A stretch of DNA of 64,000 bases from assembly GCA_951217055.1 (NCBI GenBank), contig OX578283.1, forward strand, positions 69,468,278 through 69,532,277, in the 5' to 3' direction. How positions within the stretch are numbered: position 1 is the first letter of the stretch; each line of letters starts with the position of its first letter. Below, in pieces: positions 45,382-56,496 of this stretch. Below the pieces are notes generated by a model that saw only the letters and a program-made list of their open reading frames with translations, was not told the DNA's origin and searched no databases. The translations under genes and the position numbers were made by a program. Source of the DNA: Gerris lacustris (taxonomy: Eukaryota; Arthropoda; Insecta; Hemiptera; Gerridae).

Positions 45382-46180
45382 AACAGGTCAAGTGTGGGCT
45401 AGTCAGCAAACAGCATAACATACGCAGCTAGGCAGCACATTATTGTTTAAGTAGTACCTATTGATGGTGCTTTTTAAAATGCCAAAATGCCTACTTTGAA
45501 CTATCCTATGAGTCTGATATTCTCAAAACACATAAAAAAACTTCTGATGAAGTATTTTTTTGAACCGGACTATAAACATATAAATACATTAAAAAGAGCA
45601 TAATTATAAAAAAACATTTGGTTAATAAAAAAAAAAAAAAAAAAAAAAATTGAAATTTCCAAAAACTGGTATCTTTTTCTTTTGATTGAAGAATGTTCAG
45701 GATTTTTTAAAGATTTTTTGCTCTTAACATAAGTGAGATAGAAGGGGGGGGGGCACTTTTCATACCAACCTCAAACTCGCCTACCAAAGCTCATTACCAA
45801 AAAATTATATATTTCTGTAATCAGCTCAACGTACCCTTTCATATAATACCCCTTATGGTGTTGAAAAAAAAAAAAAAAAAAAAAATTAACCCTTAATTTT
45901 TTTTACCCTAATTTTTTTTAAATATATTTTTAAAATATGTGGGTAGGTACGAGACACATACATGCCAAATTTCAAAGTGATCGGACGAAAGGTGTCCAAA
46001 AAAAAAAAAAAAACATTTTAACCCTTATTTTTTTGAAAAATTATTTTTATACTCATATATATGCCAAATATATAAGTGATTGGACAAAAGGTGTAGCCTT
46101 GAGAGCAGGCGAGAGACAGACAGACAGACACACGCAGGAAAATGAATGGTTCTTGGTTTTGCCAAATGGACCCAAATTAT
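45382..46180 (-). mobile_element. Repeat family 'GGGTCCGTAGGC', copy 3 (reversed, decayed)
   Basis: The reverse complement carries GCACACTTGACCTG, TCAAAAGAAAAAGATACCAG, CGTACCCTTTCATATAATAC and TTTCGTCCGATCACTTTGAA in the order of copies 1 and 2. The GGGTCC end is weak (GGACCC-like text near 46170). Several homopolymer runs are inserted. Confidence 0.65.
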
Positions 46181-46577
46181 TTGATGTATTTAATGAATTA
46201 AAAATTCAAATTCTTCAACTTTAGTATGAAAAATCCATTATTGAGGAATTATTCTTTGAAGGAATGAATGCAGGAGTAATTAAGCATTATCTATACATAA
46301 TTTGTATTAAGTTCGTCAGCAATTATATTTTTTCTTCAGCAATTAAAACTCAGAAAAAGAGGAAAACTTGTTAAGACAGCATAAGATCATACACATTAGG
46401 GCACTTCTTTAGATTGTTACTCCCCTTACAAAAAAAATAGAGGGGAGTAACAATCTAAAGACGCAGGGAATGTTCTTCTTTAGACTGTTACTCCCCTTAT
46501 AAACCAGAAGTGTGATATTCCTTTGTCCAAAAGTTCATTGGACTAAACATCCCTTTTTCTTTATAGTTATTTAGTCA
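46181..46577. repeat. Repeat fragment shared with 28.7 and 40.8 kb
   Basis: GAGTAACAATCTAAAGA and its inverse TCTTTAGACTGTTACTCC pair around about 46430-46495. ATTCCTTTGTCCAAAAG and TGGACTAAACATCCCTTT follow, and the text continues beyond the hAT insertion at 46877 (GGGGAGTAACTATCTAAAGA). Confidence 0.6.
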
Positions 46578-46585
46578 AAGTCATT

Positions 46586-46868
46586 TAGGGTTGGGACTTC
46601 GATTCCGATATATCGAAAATATCGGGCCAAAAATATCGATATTCTATATCGATATTGATCTTTCGATATATCGGCAACATCGATATTTTTTAAAAACATC
46701 GGAAATCGAGTAGTCGGTGGCCTTTTTTTCTCTTTTCTGTTGCTTAGCAGGGAAAAAACCGCCGGGCGACCTTTTTTTTTTTTTTTTTTTTTTTTTGCAA
46801 AATCAGTAGAACCACTCGATGTCGATACATCGAAAATATCGATATTTTCTTTCGAAATCCCAACCCTA
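46586..46868. mobile_element. hAT MITE rich in TATCGATA motifs, perfect 8-bp duplication
   Basis: TAGGGTTGGGACTTCGAT ... TCGAAATCCCAACCCTA, flanked by AAGTCATT at 46578-46585 and 46869-46876. The interior has many ATCGATAT/TATCGA-type words and a T-run (46771-46796). It splits the repeat described at 46181-46577. Confidence 0.9.
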
Positions 46869-46876
46869 AAGTCATT

Positions 46877-47263
46877 TATATTCTAAAACAACATAGGGGA
46901 GTAACTATCTAAAGAAGTACCCACATTAGTTACAATAATAATATAATGCCATTTTTTGGCAAGATAAAGCTCTGAGGTGGAGAGAGGACTCAAGTTACTC
47001 TTCAATAGGTCAGATGGATTTATGATTTTATATAATCTTTCAGGAGGAGCAATGCTTGTGGGGATGGTACTTTACAGGAAAGAAAACTTCTTACTTTTTC
47101 AGATAATAAGTAATTTTTTTTTTTTTTTTTTAAAAAGTTAGTATTTAAAATTTGTTAACTCTGAGATTCCAGATTCCCACATGAAAATCATCAATATCAA
47201 GATTGCACTGTGGCAGAAGACATGGATGAAAGAGATATGTACTTCAGCAAATAACTCAAAACT
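46877..47263. other. Non-coding
   Basis: Continuation of the split repeat for ~50 bp, then AT-rich sequence with no feature. Confidence 0.45.
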
Positions 47264-47271
47264 AGCATTTA

Positions 47272-48431
47272 TTAGAGGTGGGTAATAACAGTCATTTGGC
47301 GGTAGCATGTTATTACTGTTCTGTTATCAGGCAATAACATGTTCCAATAACATTTTATTTGAGTAACAGGTAACAGCCCCCTTTCGGGTCTCCAAGGGAG
47401 GGGGGAGCTTTCGATTTCAAGCCAAAAAAACGGGGGGGGGGGGGGGGGGGGGAGGTATTTAACATAAATCCACAAATTATTGTTTTTAGTAATTTGTTGA
47501 AAGCTAAAAGGTGAAGGGCGAAATATAACTACATAAAAAATAATTTCATAATAAAACAGGGTTCCTTAAACTTAAAACGTGAACGAACAGACAAGCAAAA
47601 TAAAATTAAATCCCTTTTTGAAACCGATAAGAGACTGCGACAATAATAATTGATGATACATCAAAAATACTAGCAGTAATGTGACGTCGTAGAGAGGTGT
47701 AATATAATTATAATGAAAGTTGTTAGAGGAAAATCGGATCAGTAGAACTGGAGATAGAGTGTATCTTAGATGCGGAAAGGCCTCAAAGAGATGCAACACT
47801 CTCTGGATAGGTAAGGCAAAGAGGAGTTGGAGATAGATATAGTTAATAAATAGTCCTAAGCCATAAGGTAAGGGACATTGGGACTCGGAGCAGAACAAGG
47901 TCCCATGCAAGTTAGAACCAATCTCTTCCCTACAACAGCGAAATCTTTGCCGTTTATAATAAAATTATTTAAACTTTGATAACAGAAACAGGGTAGAGAA
48001 CAGAAAGAATCAGGATAACATTAACGAAACAATAACAGAAATGAAGTGTTATCTTATAACAATAACAGCTCATTGCAACTTGCTCTTGTTACTTGAAATG
48101 TTATTGATTTTGTTCTGTTATAAAATAACAATAACAGATATGATCTGTTATTGTTATCAAATCTGTTCTGTTATCTGAGTTGTTATAATGTGAACTGTCA
48201 TTCGATAACAGTACTTTCTCAATAACATGTTATCGGACGAACTGTTATTCTCCAATAACATGTTAACATCCAATAACATGTTAACATGATTGTAAACTGT
48301 TCTGTTATTTCGACCCACCTCAAGCATTTATCTCAAGCATTTTCAATAACATGTTATCGGACGAACTGTTATTCTCCAATAACATGTTAACATGTTATTG
48401 TAAACTGTTCTGTTATTTTCGACCCACCTCA
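47272..48431. mobile_element. Non-autonomous hAT-like element with duplicated right end
   Basis: Left end TTAGAGGTGGGTAATAACAG after AGCATTTA (47264-47271). The right end TCGACCCACCTCA occurs twice: at 48322 followed by AGCATTTA (48323-48330), and at 48431 followed again by AGCATTTA (48432-48439). The duplicated segment is 109 bp. The interior is rich in GTTATTG/CAATAACATGTTA words. A 112-codon reverse frame inside shows no family resemblance. Confidence 0.7.
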
Positions 48432-48454
48432 AGCATTTATCTATTGCAACAAAC

Positions 48455-48596
48455 TAGAGTTGGGATCGGGGGTTATCGGACCAAAAAACATCAATTTTGA
48501 ACTCTGTATCGGCCATGTCGATGTTGATCAGAAGAGCTTTAACTTTTTTTGTTTTGTTTTGAAAATCGTTATTTAACCATCGATGTCCCGACCCTA
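48455..48596. mobile_element. hAT MITE, 142 bp, related to 46586-46868
   Basis: TAGAGTTGGGATCGG ... ATCGATGTCCCGACCCTA, flanked by CAACAAAC (48447-48454) and CAACTAAC (48597-48604), 7 of 8 equal. The ends resemble those of the MITE at 46.6 kb (TAGGGTTGGGA). Confidence 0.75.
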
Positions 48597-48696
48597 CAAC
48601 TAACAGTTCTCTGAACATCATATTTTTATAAAAGCTAGGAATGGGTTATTGCCACGTCTTTCTAAAGTTTTGAAGATAGTTAGTGGCTAGTAGCTG

Positions 48697-49462
48697 AAAA
48701 TGGTTATTTACGCGCCAAGGGAGGAAAGTAAGTGATTGCACCCTGAGCGATGAAGTTTGGTTCCTGAGGCAAAGACGAGGGAGTTAATTATCGCGAGGGA
48801 GCAAGTGATTTTTACTCCCAAGGTACGTACAAGATTTTACCCCCAGAAGGGAGAAAAAATATGGAAAGATTTTAATTTTAAATTACGTTGTTCAACAAAA
48901 AATACATAGGTTTATATTTATTTTAAAAAAAATACAGTTAGATATAATATTAACAATTCTCTAAATCAGTTTAATCACGTTAAAATTAAATTATAGATAA
49001 TAATTATTTGAATTTCAATGCTAAAATTAAATGGGACAATCAGCTGGAAGCTGAGTCCTGTATTGAATGGTGTTGACAACTGATGTATTTAAATATGGAT
49101 TAGTTAATCTACATTTAGAAATTATGTTTCCACTTTTAACTTGTTTGTTTCTTTTACCGATGAATCACTATGGTAACCGTTATGGAGGTTACATGACATG
49201 TGTTAAGATGACATTATAGATTTCAACATTAAACAAAAGTTAGTTAATGAAATGTGTATTAGCACCAAGCTTATTTCCTTGTGCTTTATCTAGAGCAACA
49301 CTGGAGGGAATCATGAGGGTTCATGATTCCCTTATTTTTCATTACTCCCTGTTTAACCCACCAGTTGCAATGAGTAACTTCCCTCCCTGTAAACTAGGGA
49401 GGAAAGTTCACTTTTTCTCCCCGCTGGAGGTAAAAATTATTTACATAAATCTATAGGTTTGC
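48697..49462 (+). repeat. Hairpin-rich repeat family, diverged copy with one core
   Basis: Starts GGTTATTTACGCGCCAAGGGA. It has only one core hairpin text (TTCCTGAGGCAAAGACGAGGGA), as if the left arm of the first and the right arm of the last core hairpin were fused. It keeps GAGGGAGCAAG/TTTTTACTCCC and the body landmarks ACAATCAGCTGG and CTCCCCGCTGGAGGTAAA. Confidence 0.7.
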
Positions 49463-50847
49463 TCCAACCAAGCAGTGCACTGTTCATAGGTTCATCACGA
49501 GTATGTGCGATGGATATAAGCCGTTCCAACCCAACTATTGACAGTGTTCCGTACCCTCCTCCAAACTGTTCCAACTTGTGCAGGGATCATTTGCAAATCG
49601 TTCACTGTACGGTTCAAACAATCCTCTGACAATACCAAGTACTGGTTTGTATGACATGCTCAGTTATATCAATCATTACACATGTCAACAGGAAGGTTCC
49701 CTAACTGTTAGGTTTCCTTCATTTTTTTTAATATGGTACAAATTATCGTCTTAAACCCGTTCCAACCTAACATGAGTTTATTGTAGTACAATGTTAGCAC
49801 AAACGTATAACTCAGGTCAAGTAAGATCAAGTTAAGTAAGATATTTCCTGCATTTTTGGACCCCCCCCCCCTGGTTCACTATTAAGGGCATCTGCAATTT
49901 GAGGTCCACATTTTGGTTCAGGTAGCAAGACCATACTAAAATCATTCCACAAAAAAAACTAGCCAAATAATAACAACAACAAAAAACTTTATTTCTTTGA
50001 CTAAATATTTTTCATAAACATTTATCCATATAACTAAATAGTTTTATAATTATTATAAAAATAACATTTAACATATAAAAAGAAATATAGTCAATATGTA
50101 AAATCTTTATTTAATACAATTTTTTCATAATGACTTATGAATAAAAATAATGAATAAAAATCCTTATTATATCAACTAGTCTATACATTTTCTTACAAAA
50201 ATAATCTGAGATCACAAAATTAAAAAAATAAATTTGTACATTTGTCTACAAAAAAAAAAAAAAAAAAGTTGGCTTCCCAGGATAGTAAAAGAAAATATGT
50301 TCCAATTAATTTAATTTACAAAAAATTATTTGTCCCTTTCGAGTTAACAAAAGAAAGTAAACAAAAAATATAATTAGGATATTTTGTTAACATTTCATGA
50401 CATAAATAGCACAATAAAAATGGAGCTGTAAATACCACATTTTTTTGCAAAATGTTTTTAGAAGTATTAATAATATGCATATTATGGAAATTTTGTAATT
50501 ATAATTTTATAAAATGGTCAATTAGGGTATAATTTTACAAAATGGTCAATTTGGGTATACTTTTTAAAATGGTCAATTAGGGTATAATTTTATAAAATGG
50601 TCAATTAGGGTATAATTTTATAAAATGGTCAATTTGGGAATAAACACTTATAGCTATGAAACAAAGAAACATGTCTTTCTTCATTCACAAATCAGTAAAA
50701 AAATATTTTTTCCCTTAAATATTATTAATAATTTAAGAAATTCAAGAAGATTAACAAAGATCTTCTTTTTTTAAATTTTATAGTAAAGAAATAGATTATT
50801 TTAAAGAAAAAAAAAAGAATCTTCTTTAATACTAATTGAACTATAGT
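49463..50847. other. Non-coding with a small minisatellite
   Basis: No gene is recognised. At about 50505-50645 a ~29-bp unit (ATAAAATGGTCAATTAGGGT) repeats five times. A C-run is at 49861-49871. The rest is AT-rich. Confidence 0.6.
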
Positions 50848-51060
50848 CTGCCCCAAACGAGAGTTAGTTTGTTGACAGAGTGGGAAATCGAGAGACACAC
50901 AGATTGACCAACCTCTGAGGGAAAAAATAAAGCCACTACATTCACTTTCTTATATGGTTATCCAGAGTGCAAATCTTGAGCTCTCATTGGCTCGCCACCC
51001 CATTTGCTAGTTTTTCTCGTGCTGTCAATGCACTAGCTCTCATTTGGGACAGACTGTAGT
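50848..51060. mobile_element. MITE family 'GATTGGCCAACCTA', copy with GTCTGCCCCAAACGAGAG ends
   Basis: AGTCTGCCCCAAACGAGAG ... CTCTCATTTGGGACAGACT is inverted. The interior has GATTGACCAACCTCTGAGGG, AATAAAGCCACTA and GCTCTCATTGGCTC as in the related copies. This copy shows the outer ends of the family most clearly. Confidence 0.7.
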
Positions 51061-51062
51061 AA

Positions 51063-51345
51063 GGTTCTACTAGTACTAGACAGGTAGGACGAACCACTTG
51101 TTGGAACTTAGCGATTAAGCCATATTTTAGACCCATTTTACTAGCCCCGTGGTAGAGAGTTGTGGCCACTTCACACATCATACCTCTGTACATTGTACCA
51201 CCGAAGCGAGTATGATGTGATCATTAGTGAGCCATATAAATCAGAGCATCTCGGCAAGGGATCAAACCCACGACATCGTACTTGATTCACTGATGGCTGA
51301 GCAGGCAGACGTGGTAAGTAATTTAATCTACACGGCCGTGCCGGC
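51063..51345 (-). mobile_element. tRNA-derived SINE, copy 1
   Basis: Minus strand: AGCCGGCACGGCCGTGTAGA (A-box region), B box GGGTTTGATCCC near 51262-51273, body with CATCATACTCGCTTCGG, and end near AGTACTAGTAGAACC. A close copy on the same strand is at 56148-56425 with a (CTA)n tail. Confidence 0.7.
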
Positions 51346-51539
51346 TTTCCACTAATTGAATTAAGTGAATAAATAAATAAATTTAAATAATAAGCTGGGG
51401 GAGAGGTGGGGGGGCTTTTCTTGATAAGTACCGTAAAAACTTAACCAGCTAATAACTGATTGTACAATGCGCTTAAGCATAAAATTATCCCAAAAATTTT
51501 GAGAATGTATTAACAGCAGATTTTTAATTTTCCAGCCTG

Positions 51540-51700
51540 CGTATTATATATGAGCCTTATGCCACAGTTTCCCAAACTTTTTTCGCCCGCAGCACATTGT
51601 AAAAAGAAACCAGCCAATTGACGCAGCACGCCAATTAAAGTTAAGTCTAAGCAGACCCTCCGAGAGTCAACATGGGCCCCATATCTATCTATATAGGTCT
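51540..51700. mobile_element. hAT terminal fragment
   Basis: CACAGTTTCCCAAACTTTTTTCGCCCGCAGCAC resembles a hAT end (CAGTGTTTCCCAAAC type). The other end and the target duplication were not found. Confidence 0.4.
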
Positions 51701-51839
51701 ACTAGTCTACTACAAGGGACAGGGAATTCGAGGAAAAATTTTGAAAATTACTAAAATGACTTGTCTGGAAATCATCACTTCTTACGTTATTTTGGCTTTT
51801 ACCCATCATAAACAGTTACCATGATTTTAACAGAAACCA

Positions 51840-52325
51840 TTAAATTTTATTTTAAATCAAATTATAATTATGATTAACTACGGGAGACATACAGAGAAAA
51901 ATAGACCCGGGACATCACCGGGACTTGAACCACGGGCCTCCTATATATCCGTTACAGGCACTCTTACCAACTGAGCTATACTGGAGAATGATTTTTCTAC
52001 TGATACCAAGTCCCGAATCCAAGCTTTCAATCTTTTCTACAAATCTAGTAAGCCAATATTCACGACAATAGAACTAGACCGAGTGTATGTCTCCCGTCAT
52101 TAATAATAATTATAATTTGATTTAAATTAAAATGTAATCTTTCTATTTCTAATTTCATTCCATTCAAATTTCAAATTGATTGTACTAGGTACAGGTACTA
52201 ATTGAGTACTTTATAATTATAAGCGGTAATTCTCAGTCTAGTTCTATTGCCGTGAATATTGGCTTGCTAGACTTGTAGAAAAGATTGACAGCTTGGATTC
52301 AGGACTTGGTATCAAAATAAATAAA
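51840..52325. repeat. Rearranged copy of the 346-bp tRNA-like repeat
   Basis: AACTACGGGAGACATACAGAG and TGTATGTCTCCCGTCATTAA are inverted relative to one another. A reversed tRNA-like segment lies at about 51905-51985 (A box TAGCTCAGTTGG, B box GGTTCAAGTCC on the minus strand). The rest follows the 26.2-27.0 kb unit (TGATTGTACTAGGTACAGG). Confidence 0.7.
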
Positions 52326-52457
52326 TAACCAATAATAATAATAATAAATATTTATAGGTAAACCTATAAATTGAGAAGAATTATTAGAATTAAAAAGGAT
52401 AAACCTATCAAACCAACTATAAAAAAAAATAAAAATAAGTTAAAGATGATTCCAGCA

Positions 52458-52649
52458 TCATGAATCATCTGGAGATGATAAAAAGCTGGCTTCCAGCTCC
52501 ATTTCTTTTAGACTTGCTACTTCATTAGGATGTTTGTCTCTGTATTTTCTTTCAGCCTCTAGTACTCGTTCGTTTAATTCTTTCGGAGAATAGCCCAGGA
52601 GGAATTTTAGATCACACACAAATTTATAAACAAATCTTTTACCCATCAC
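52458..52649 (-). CDS. ETS factor last exon: end of ETS domain
   Basis: Encodes VMGKRFVYKFVCDLKFLLGY and SPKELNERVLEAERKYRDKH, then an acidic end (MELEASFLSSPDDS) and a stop. GKRFVYKFVCDLK is the last ETS strand. It joins in phase 0 after ISK. AATAAA on the minus strand at 51851-51846 is a possible polyadenylation signal, but it lies in a repeat. Confidence 0.95.
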   Translation of the reverse strand: MMGKRFVYKFVCDLKFLLGYSPKELNERVLEAERKYRDKHPNEVASLKEMELEASFLSSPDDS

Positions 52650-53094
52650 CTGGAACAAAATAGATAAAATATGTTAGAACTCTAGAATAATGACAAACCG
52701 AAAGCCTCTCAACAAAATGAATGTTTATTCCACAAAACTAATTTTCGCCTCCTCAACCATCATCAGTGCCGCTAAATGGCAAAGGAAAAACCCGACGTTG
52801 AGTCACATGAGAGACAAAAAACATACTCTGACGTTAGAAATCTTTTCATTTCAATGTATGGACGGGTGAGTATTTAATTGTTTAGTTAAATTTGTAATTA
52901 ATATGTTAATGAACAGGGTGACCAAAGAGTCCCCAGCATTTATAGCTGAAATCACAACACAGGGAAAATTTAGGTACGCCCCAAAAAAAAAAATCATTGC
53001 AAAAAACAAGAGGTTGAAACTGTTTTTTAATCGAAATGTGTCATGTGGGGACTTATGAAAGTGAAAACACTGAGTAAAAATATATATTGTTATT

Positions 53095-53620
53095 TCCTCA
53101 TATTAAGAGAAAGTATTGTGATGGTGCAGAAATTTGATTTTGATGGAATTACACGTTTTGAGGTCCCCTGAGTCCAAAAAGTGGTTTTAAAAAAATGTCT
53201 GTCGGTGCAGACGCCTGGAGCCTAAACTACTGGACTGATTTTGACAAAAATTTGGCACAAATCTTCAGAAAAATCATACCCTGAGGTGAAATCGAGATAT
53301 GAATTTTACCTCCAAATTTGGGGCTCTACCCCCCAAAAAACTCTGTGAAAAAATTTTCTCAAACACAATTCCAAGGATTTCGATTAAATTAAAAAAACAA
53401 AAAAAAGATTCTAAAAACGATATAAGCCATTTTACCAGGAAATATCTAGTTCCTGAGAAAAAAGCTTTAAACATGGATAGAGAGAGTCTGAGTTCAATTC
53501 CCAGCCAAGGAGAAATTATTTTTATAATACATTTTAAATTAAATGTATCACTAATTACACAACCAATGAAAAAAACTGGGCTAAGTAATTATGAACTCGT
53601 AAATGAGAAAGTTTGTCTCA
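53095..53620. mobile_element. MITE with ACTTTCTCATATA-type ends, copy 2
   Basis: TTTCCTCATATTAAGAGAAAG ... AAATGAGAAAGTTTGTCT. It follows 24606-25175 in order (CGTTTTGAGGTCCCCTGAGT, GACGCCTGGAGCCTAAACTA, GAGTTCAATTCCC). It sits in the last intron of the ETS gene. The 161-codon frame across it is repeat-derived. Confidence 0.75.
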
Positions 53621-53900
53621 GACAGATTGTTTTTTTTTGTATCAATTCATCTTTGCACCATGGGTCCATAAAAATTACATTTTTCATGCCTCTATTCTTA
53701 TTTTTTGTTTTTGTTTTGTTCTTTGTTAATTTAAATGACCACCATTTTGAAACAGCTGGAGCAGTTATGGTGGTTGAAAACTAATCCTTTGTGAGTACAG
53801 AAAGCAGGTACGTATCAACTTTAATTTTAATACACACTGTGTTATTTAACTCAGCTGGCAATGTAACAAAACATGTATGGAGATTTACCTTATCTATTAC

Positions 53901-54124
53901 CTTTGATATCATATCACCATCATAGTAATAGCGAAGCGCTCTAGACAGCTTGTCGTAGTTCATGTTGGGCTTGTTCTTACGAGTACCCCAAAGTCGAGCA
54001 ACGTAGTCAGGTTTTAACATGCGGAACTGTCCGTCGTCCCCAAGCCACTGAATACAGTGCCTGTGTCTCCAATCGGCCAACAATTCCAGTAGAAATTGCC
54101 AAAGATTTGTAACCGATGTAAAAT
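53901..54124 (-). CDS. ETS factor exon: ETS domain, first part
   Basis: Encodes [58 protein letters not shown] and [21 protein letters not shown] opens the ETS fold. [14 protein letters not shown] is the DNA-recognition helix with both conserved Arg residues. Acceptor TTTCAG, donor GTAATA. Full-length for this part of the domain. Confidence 0.96.
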
Positions 54125-54559
54125 CTGAAACAAAAGAAAGAAAATTGGAAGAAAATGAAAAGGTTTTCCAAGAGATCAGTTTGTTTGAGAGAAAAGCACT
54201 CTCCAAAGGAACCAAATATTAAAAAACAATTTTAATCTACAAATGATTTCTAAAAATAAGACATGCTTACATTAATTTTTTTTAATGATAAATATGAACT
54301 TAACAAATTAGCTTCCCTTCAAACAGAAGGAATTATAATACAACAGTTGTCAATTGTATAGTATTATTGCCAAATAAAAGCAAGAAACTTATTGCAATTT
54401 TTATTATATTCTTTCTTTGTTTTATTTCTTCTCTAATTTATTTTCACAAGTCTATAATATGGCTTAATAATATAATATAAGGCCAAATTTAAAACTCCAT
54501 ATCTATTGAAATAAAGTGTTTACTGGATATTATAATGATTATAATATTATCATAATAGG

Positions 54560-54828
54560 CAGTGCTTGATTTCTAGAAATTGAGGTGCTGGAACTACATC
54601 CTACTCTCTCCCCTCCCCCCCCCCCCCCCCCTATAGAAGGGGGGTCTGAGGGTCCTCCCCCGGGAAAAATTTGAAAAATGAACGTTCAAAAACAGCATTT
54701 TAAGCAGTTTTAGACATAAACCCACACTCTTAGTGCAAATCTTAGTGCCATTAATTTATTTTTATTTATCAGGGAGAGAGAGGTCCCGGAACGCCGTTCT
54801 GCCGCGTTCCGCCTCAAATAGAGCCCTG
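54560..54828. mobile_element. hAT MITE with perfect 8-bp duplication in ETS intron
   Basis: CAGTGCTTGATTTCTAG ... ATAGAGCCCTG, flanked by ATAATAGG at 54552-54559 and 54829-54836. 269 bp with a C-run (54615-54631). No coding capacity. Confidence 0.85.
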
Positions 54829-54971
54829 ATAATAGGTATTAATATTCCACTTGGTACAGAATTTCTGTCCAACACATGTACAGGCAATCCATGGGTCCGA
54901 TAAACATTATAAATAGATTTTACAAAAAAAAAAAATTGATTAGTAAATAAATAAAATAAATCTATTATTAC

Positions 54972-55310
54972 TATTTTGTTTAGGAGAAAAAGCCGATAGA
55001 AAAGAAGAATCTGGTTTGATAGTTGACGAGGACGATTGACTAGGTTGTAAATAGTGTGAAGGTACAGATTCTCTGATTTGGCTGGGAACGAGCCAAACAT
55101 TAGTGGTGGGAGTGGTTATGGTAGAAGGTCGTTTAACAAGCTGAGGAGGTGGTGTAGGCGTGGGTGGAGGAGTAGGTTCTGGTTGGGGTTCAGGTTCAAG
55201 GGTGTCAGTATCAGGTTCAGTGAGAAGATAGTCGTGTGGGGTAGCGACACGAGGAGGAGAAGAAACAGCTATTGGTTCAGGGCTCGGTGGATCTCCCAAT
55301 CTCCTCACAG
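54972..55310 (-). CDS. ETS factor exon: Pro/Glu-rich linker
   Basis: Encodes about 113 residues: AVRRLGDPPSPEPIAVSSPP, an acidic-proline stretch with EPEPQPEPTPPPTPTPPP, then a Ser/Thr-rich part ending SAFSPKQN. It joins in phase from the Pointed exon (G|CT). The proposed donor, AATA|GTAATA at 54971, is weak, but it leaves phase 1, which fits the ETS exon. Disordered linkers of this kind between the two domains are normal for the family. Confidence 0.8.
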
Positions 55311-55319
55311 CTGAAACAC

Positions 55320-56097
55320 AATCACAACCAGTAAATAACAACTATAAATATTTAATAACATAATTAATCACAGAACAAATAAAGGTGTTAAAGGTAGAAG
55401 GAAATAAAGGTGTGTTTTCCTGCAACACGTCTGACACAAATAAGGAGTTTTCCTACAACAAGGCTGGTGCAATCTCTTTCTCCTCAGTCTGATACCATAT
55501 TCGTCGTGGCTACTTCGTTGACATTAAAGAAAAAACTTTTAAGCACATATTCCTTATAGAGGAAGCAGCAGGCGAAGATGACATTAATTCATTGAATTAA
55601 TTATTTCGGGAGGAGTATTATTCTCCTCATTTTCGTCATAATCACTAAAATCACTTATTGTTTTTCTCTAAAAACTCGATATAAACAGTTACTTTAATTA
55701 AACAAAGTTTAGTTTTGCTAAATGTAAACAAACTCGCTAATTGTGCGTTAAGGTGAAGAATTCCTCTTTTTTTCCACTCTAGGGTGGAAAAAAAGAGGAA
55801 TTCCTCCGCAATGAATACAGCTACTAAAAGTATCACTTTCCATGCATCTAAACAGAGATATAATGTTAATTTTTTGTATCAATCGTAGATAAACCTTATT
55901 ATCTTATAGATATAAATGCAAAGTATTTTGGTTGAACAGTATTGAGGTGCATCTGGATTAACGGACAAGCAAGGTCTAGATTAGCATGACTCTACTGTAA
56001 CTGGGAAGAGTATTTTTTAGTCTTTCTCTCTTTCCTTCTTTGAAGAAGATTATCTGTTGAGTTAATCTTGAACGAGATCCTCCTAATTAATCTCAAT

Positions 56098-56099
<2 letters not shown>
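55320..56099. other. ETS intron part, non-coding
   Basis: AAAGAGGAATTC and GAATTCCTCTTTTTTTCCAC form an inverted pair at about 55757-55806. At about 55936-55997 CAGTATTGAGG ... TCATGACTCTACTG-like text may be a pogo-type end remnant. Nothing else recognised. Confidence 0.4.
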
Positions 56100-56146
<47 letters not shown>

Positions 56147-56425
56147 CTAGTACTTCCTACTAGGACGGGTAGGACGAACCACTTGTTGGAACATTACAAT
56201 TAGGCCATCACTTAGGCCCTTTTTACGCCCCGCGGTAGAGTTGCAGCCACTTCACACATCATACATATGTACATTGTACCGCCGAAGCGAGTATGGTGTG
56301 ATCAATAGTGAGCTATATAAATCAGAGTATCACGGCGAGGAATCGAACCCAATCTCGTTCCACTCATGATTCAGTGATGGCCGAGCAGACGTGATTTAAT
56401 CCACATGGCCACACTGGCTCTCCAA
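56100..56425 (-). mobile_element. tRNA-derived SINE, copy 2, with (CTA)n tail
   Basis: On the minus strand: AGCCAGTGTGGCCATGTGGA head, B box GGGTTCGATTCC near 56338-56349, body with CACCATACTCGCTTCGGCGG, then (CTA)n of ~45 bp (56101-56146) at the 3' end. It closely matches 51063-51345. It lies in the intron between the Pointed and linker exons. Confidence 0.8.
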
Positions 56426-56496
56426 TTTCAATAAGTAAAGATCATAGCAAAGTATGTAAATGAAATTTTTACCTCTTTAAAACTCATTGTACTCAC

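Noticed and set aside
47572..47910. 112-codon minus-strand frame
   Set aside because: Lies inside a hAT-like element. Leu/Phe/Tyr-rich with no domain signature.
53299..53784. 161-codon plus-strand frame in the ETS intron
   Set aside because: It runs through a MITE copy and low-complexity DNA on the strand opposite to the gene, with no family resemblance.
54762..55100. 112-codon minus-strand frame next to the linker exon
   Set aside because: A different frame from the linker exon, overlapping a hAT MITE and AT-rich intron. The linker frame has consistent splice phases.
55936..55998. Tiny pogo-type MITE (CAGTATTGAGG ... ACTCTACTG)
   Set aside because: Ends are only loosely inverted and the left flank lacks TA. 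Kept only as a possible remnant.
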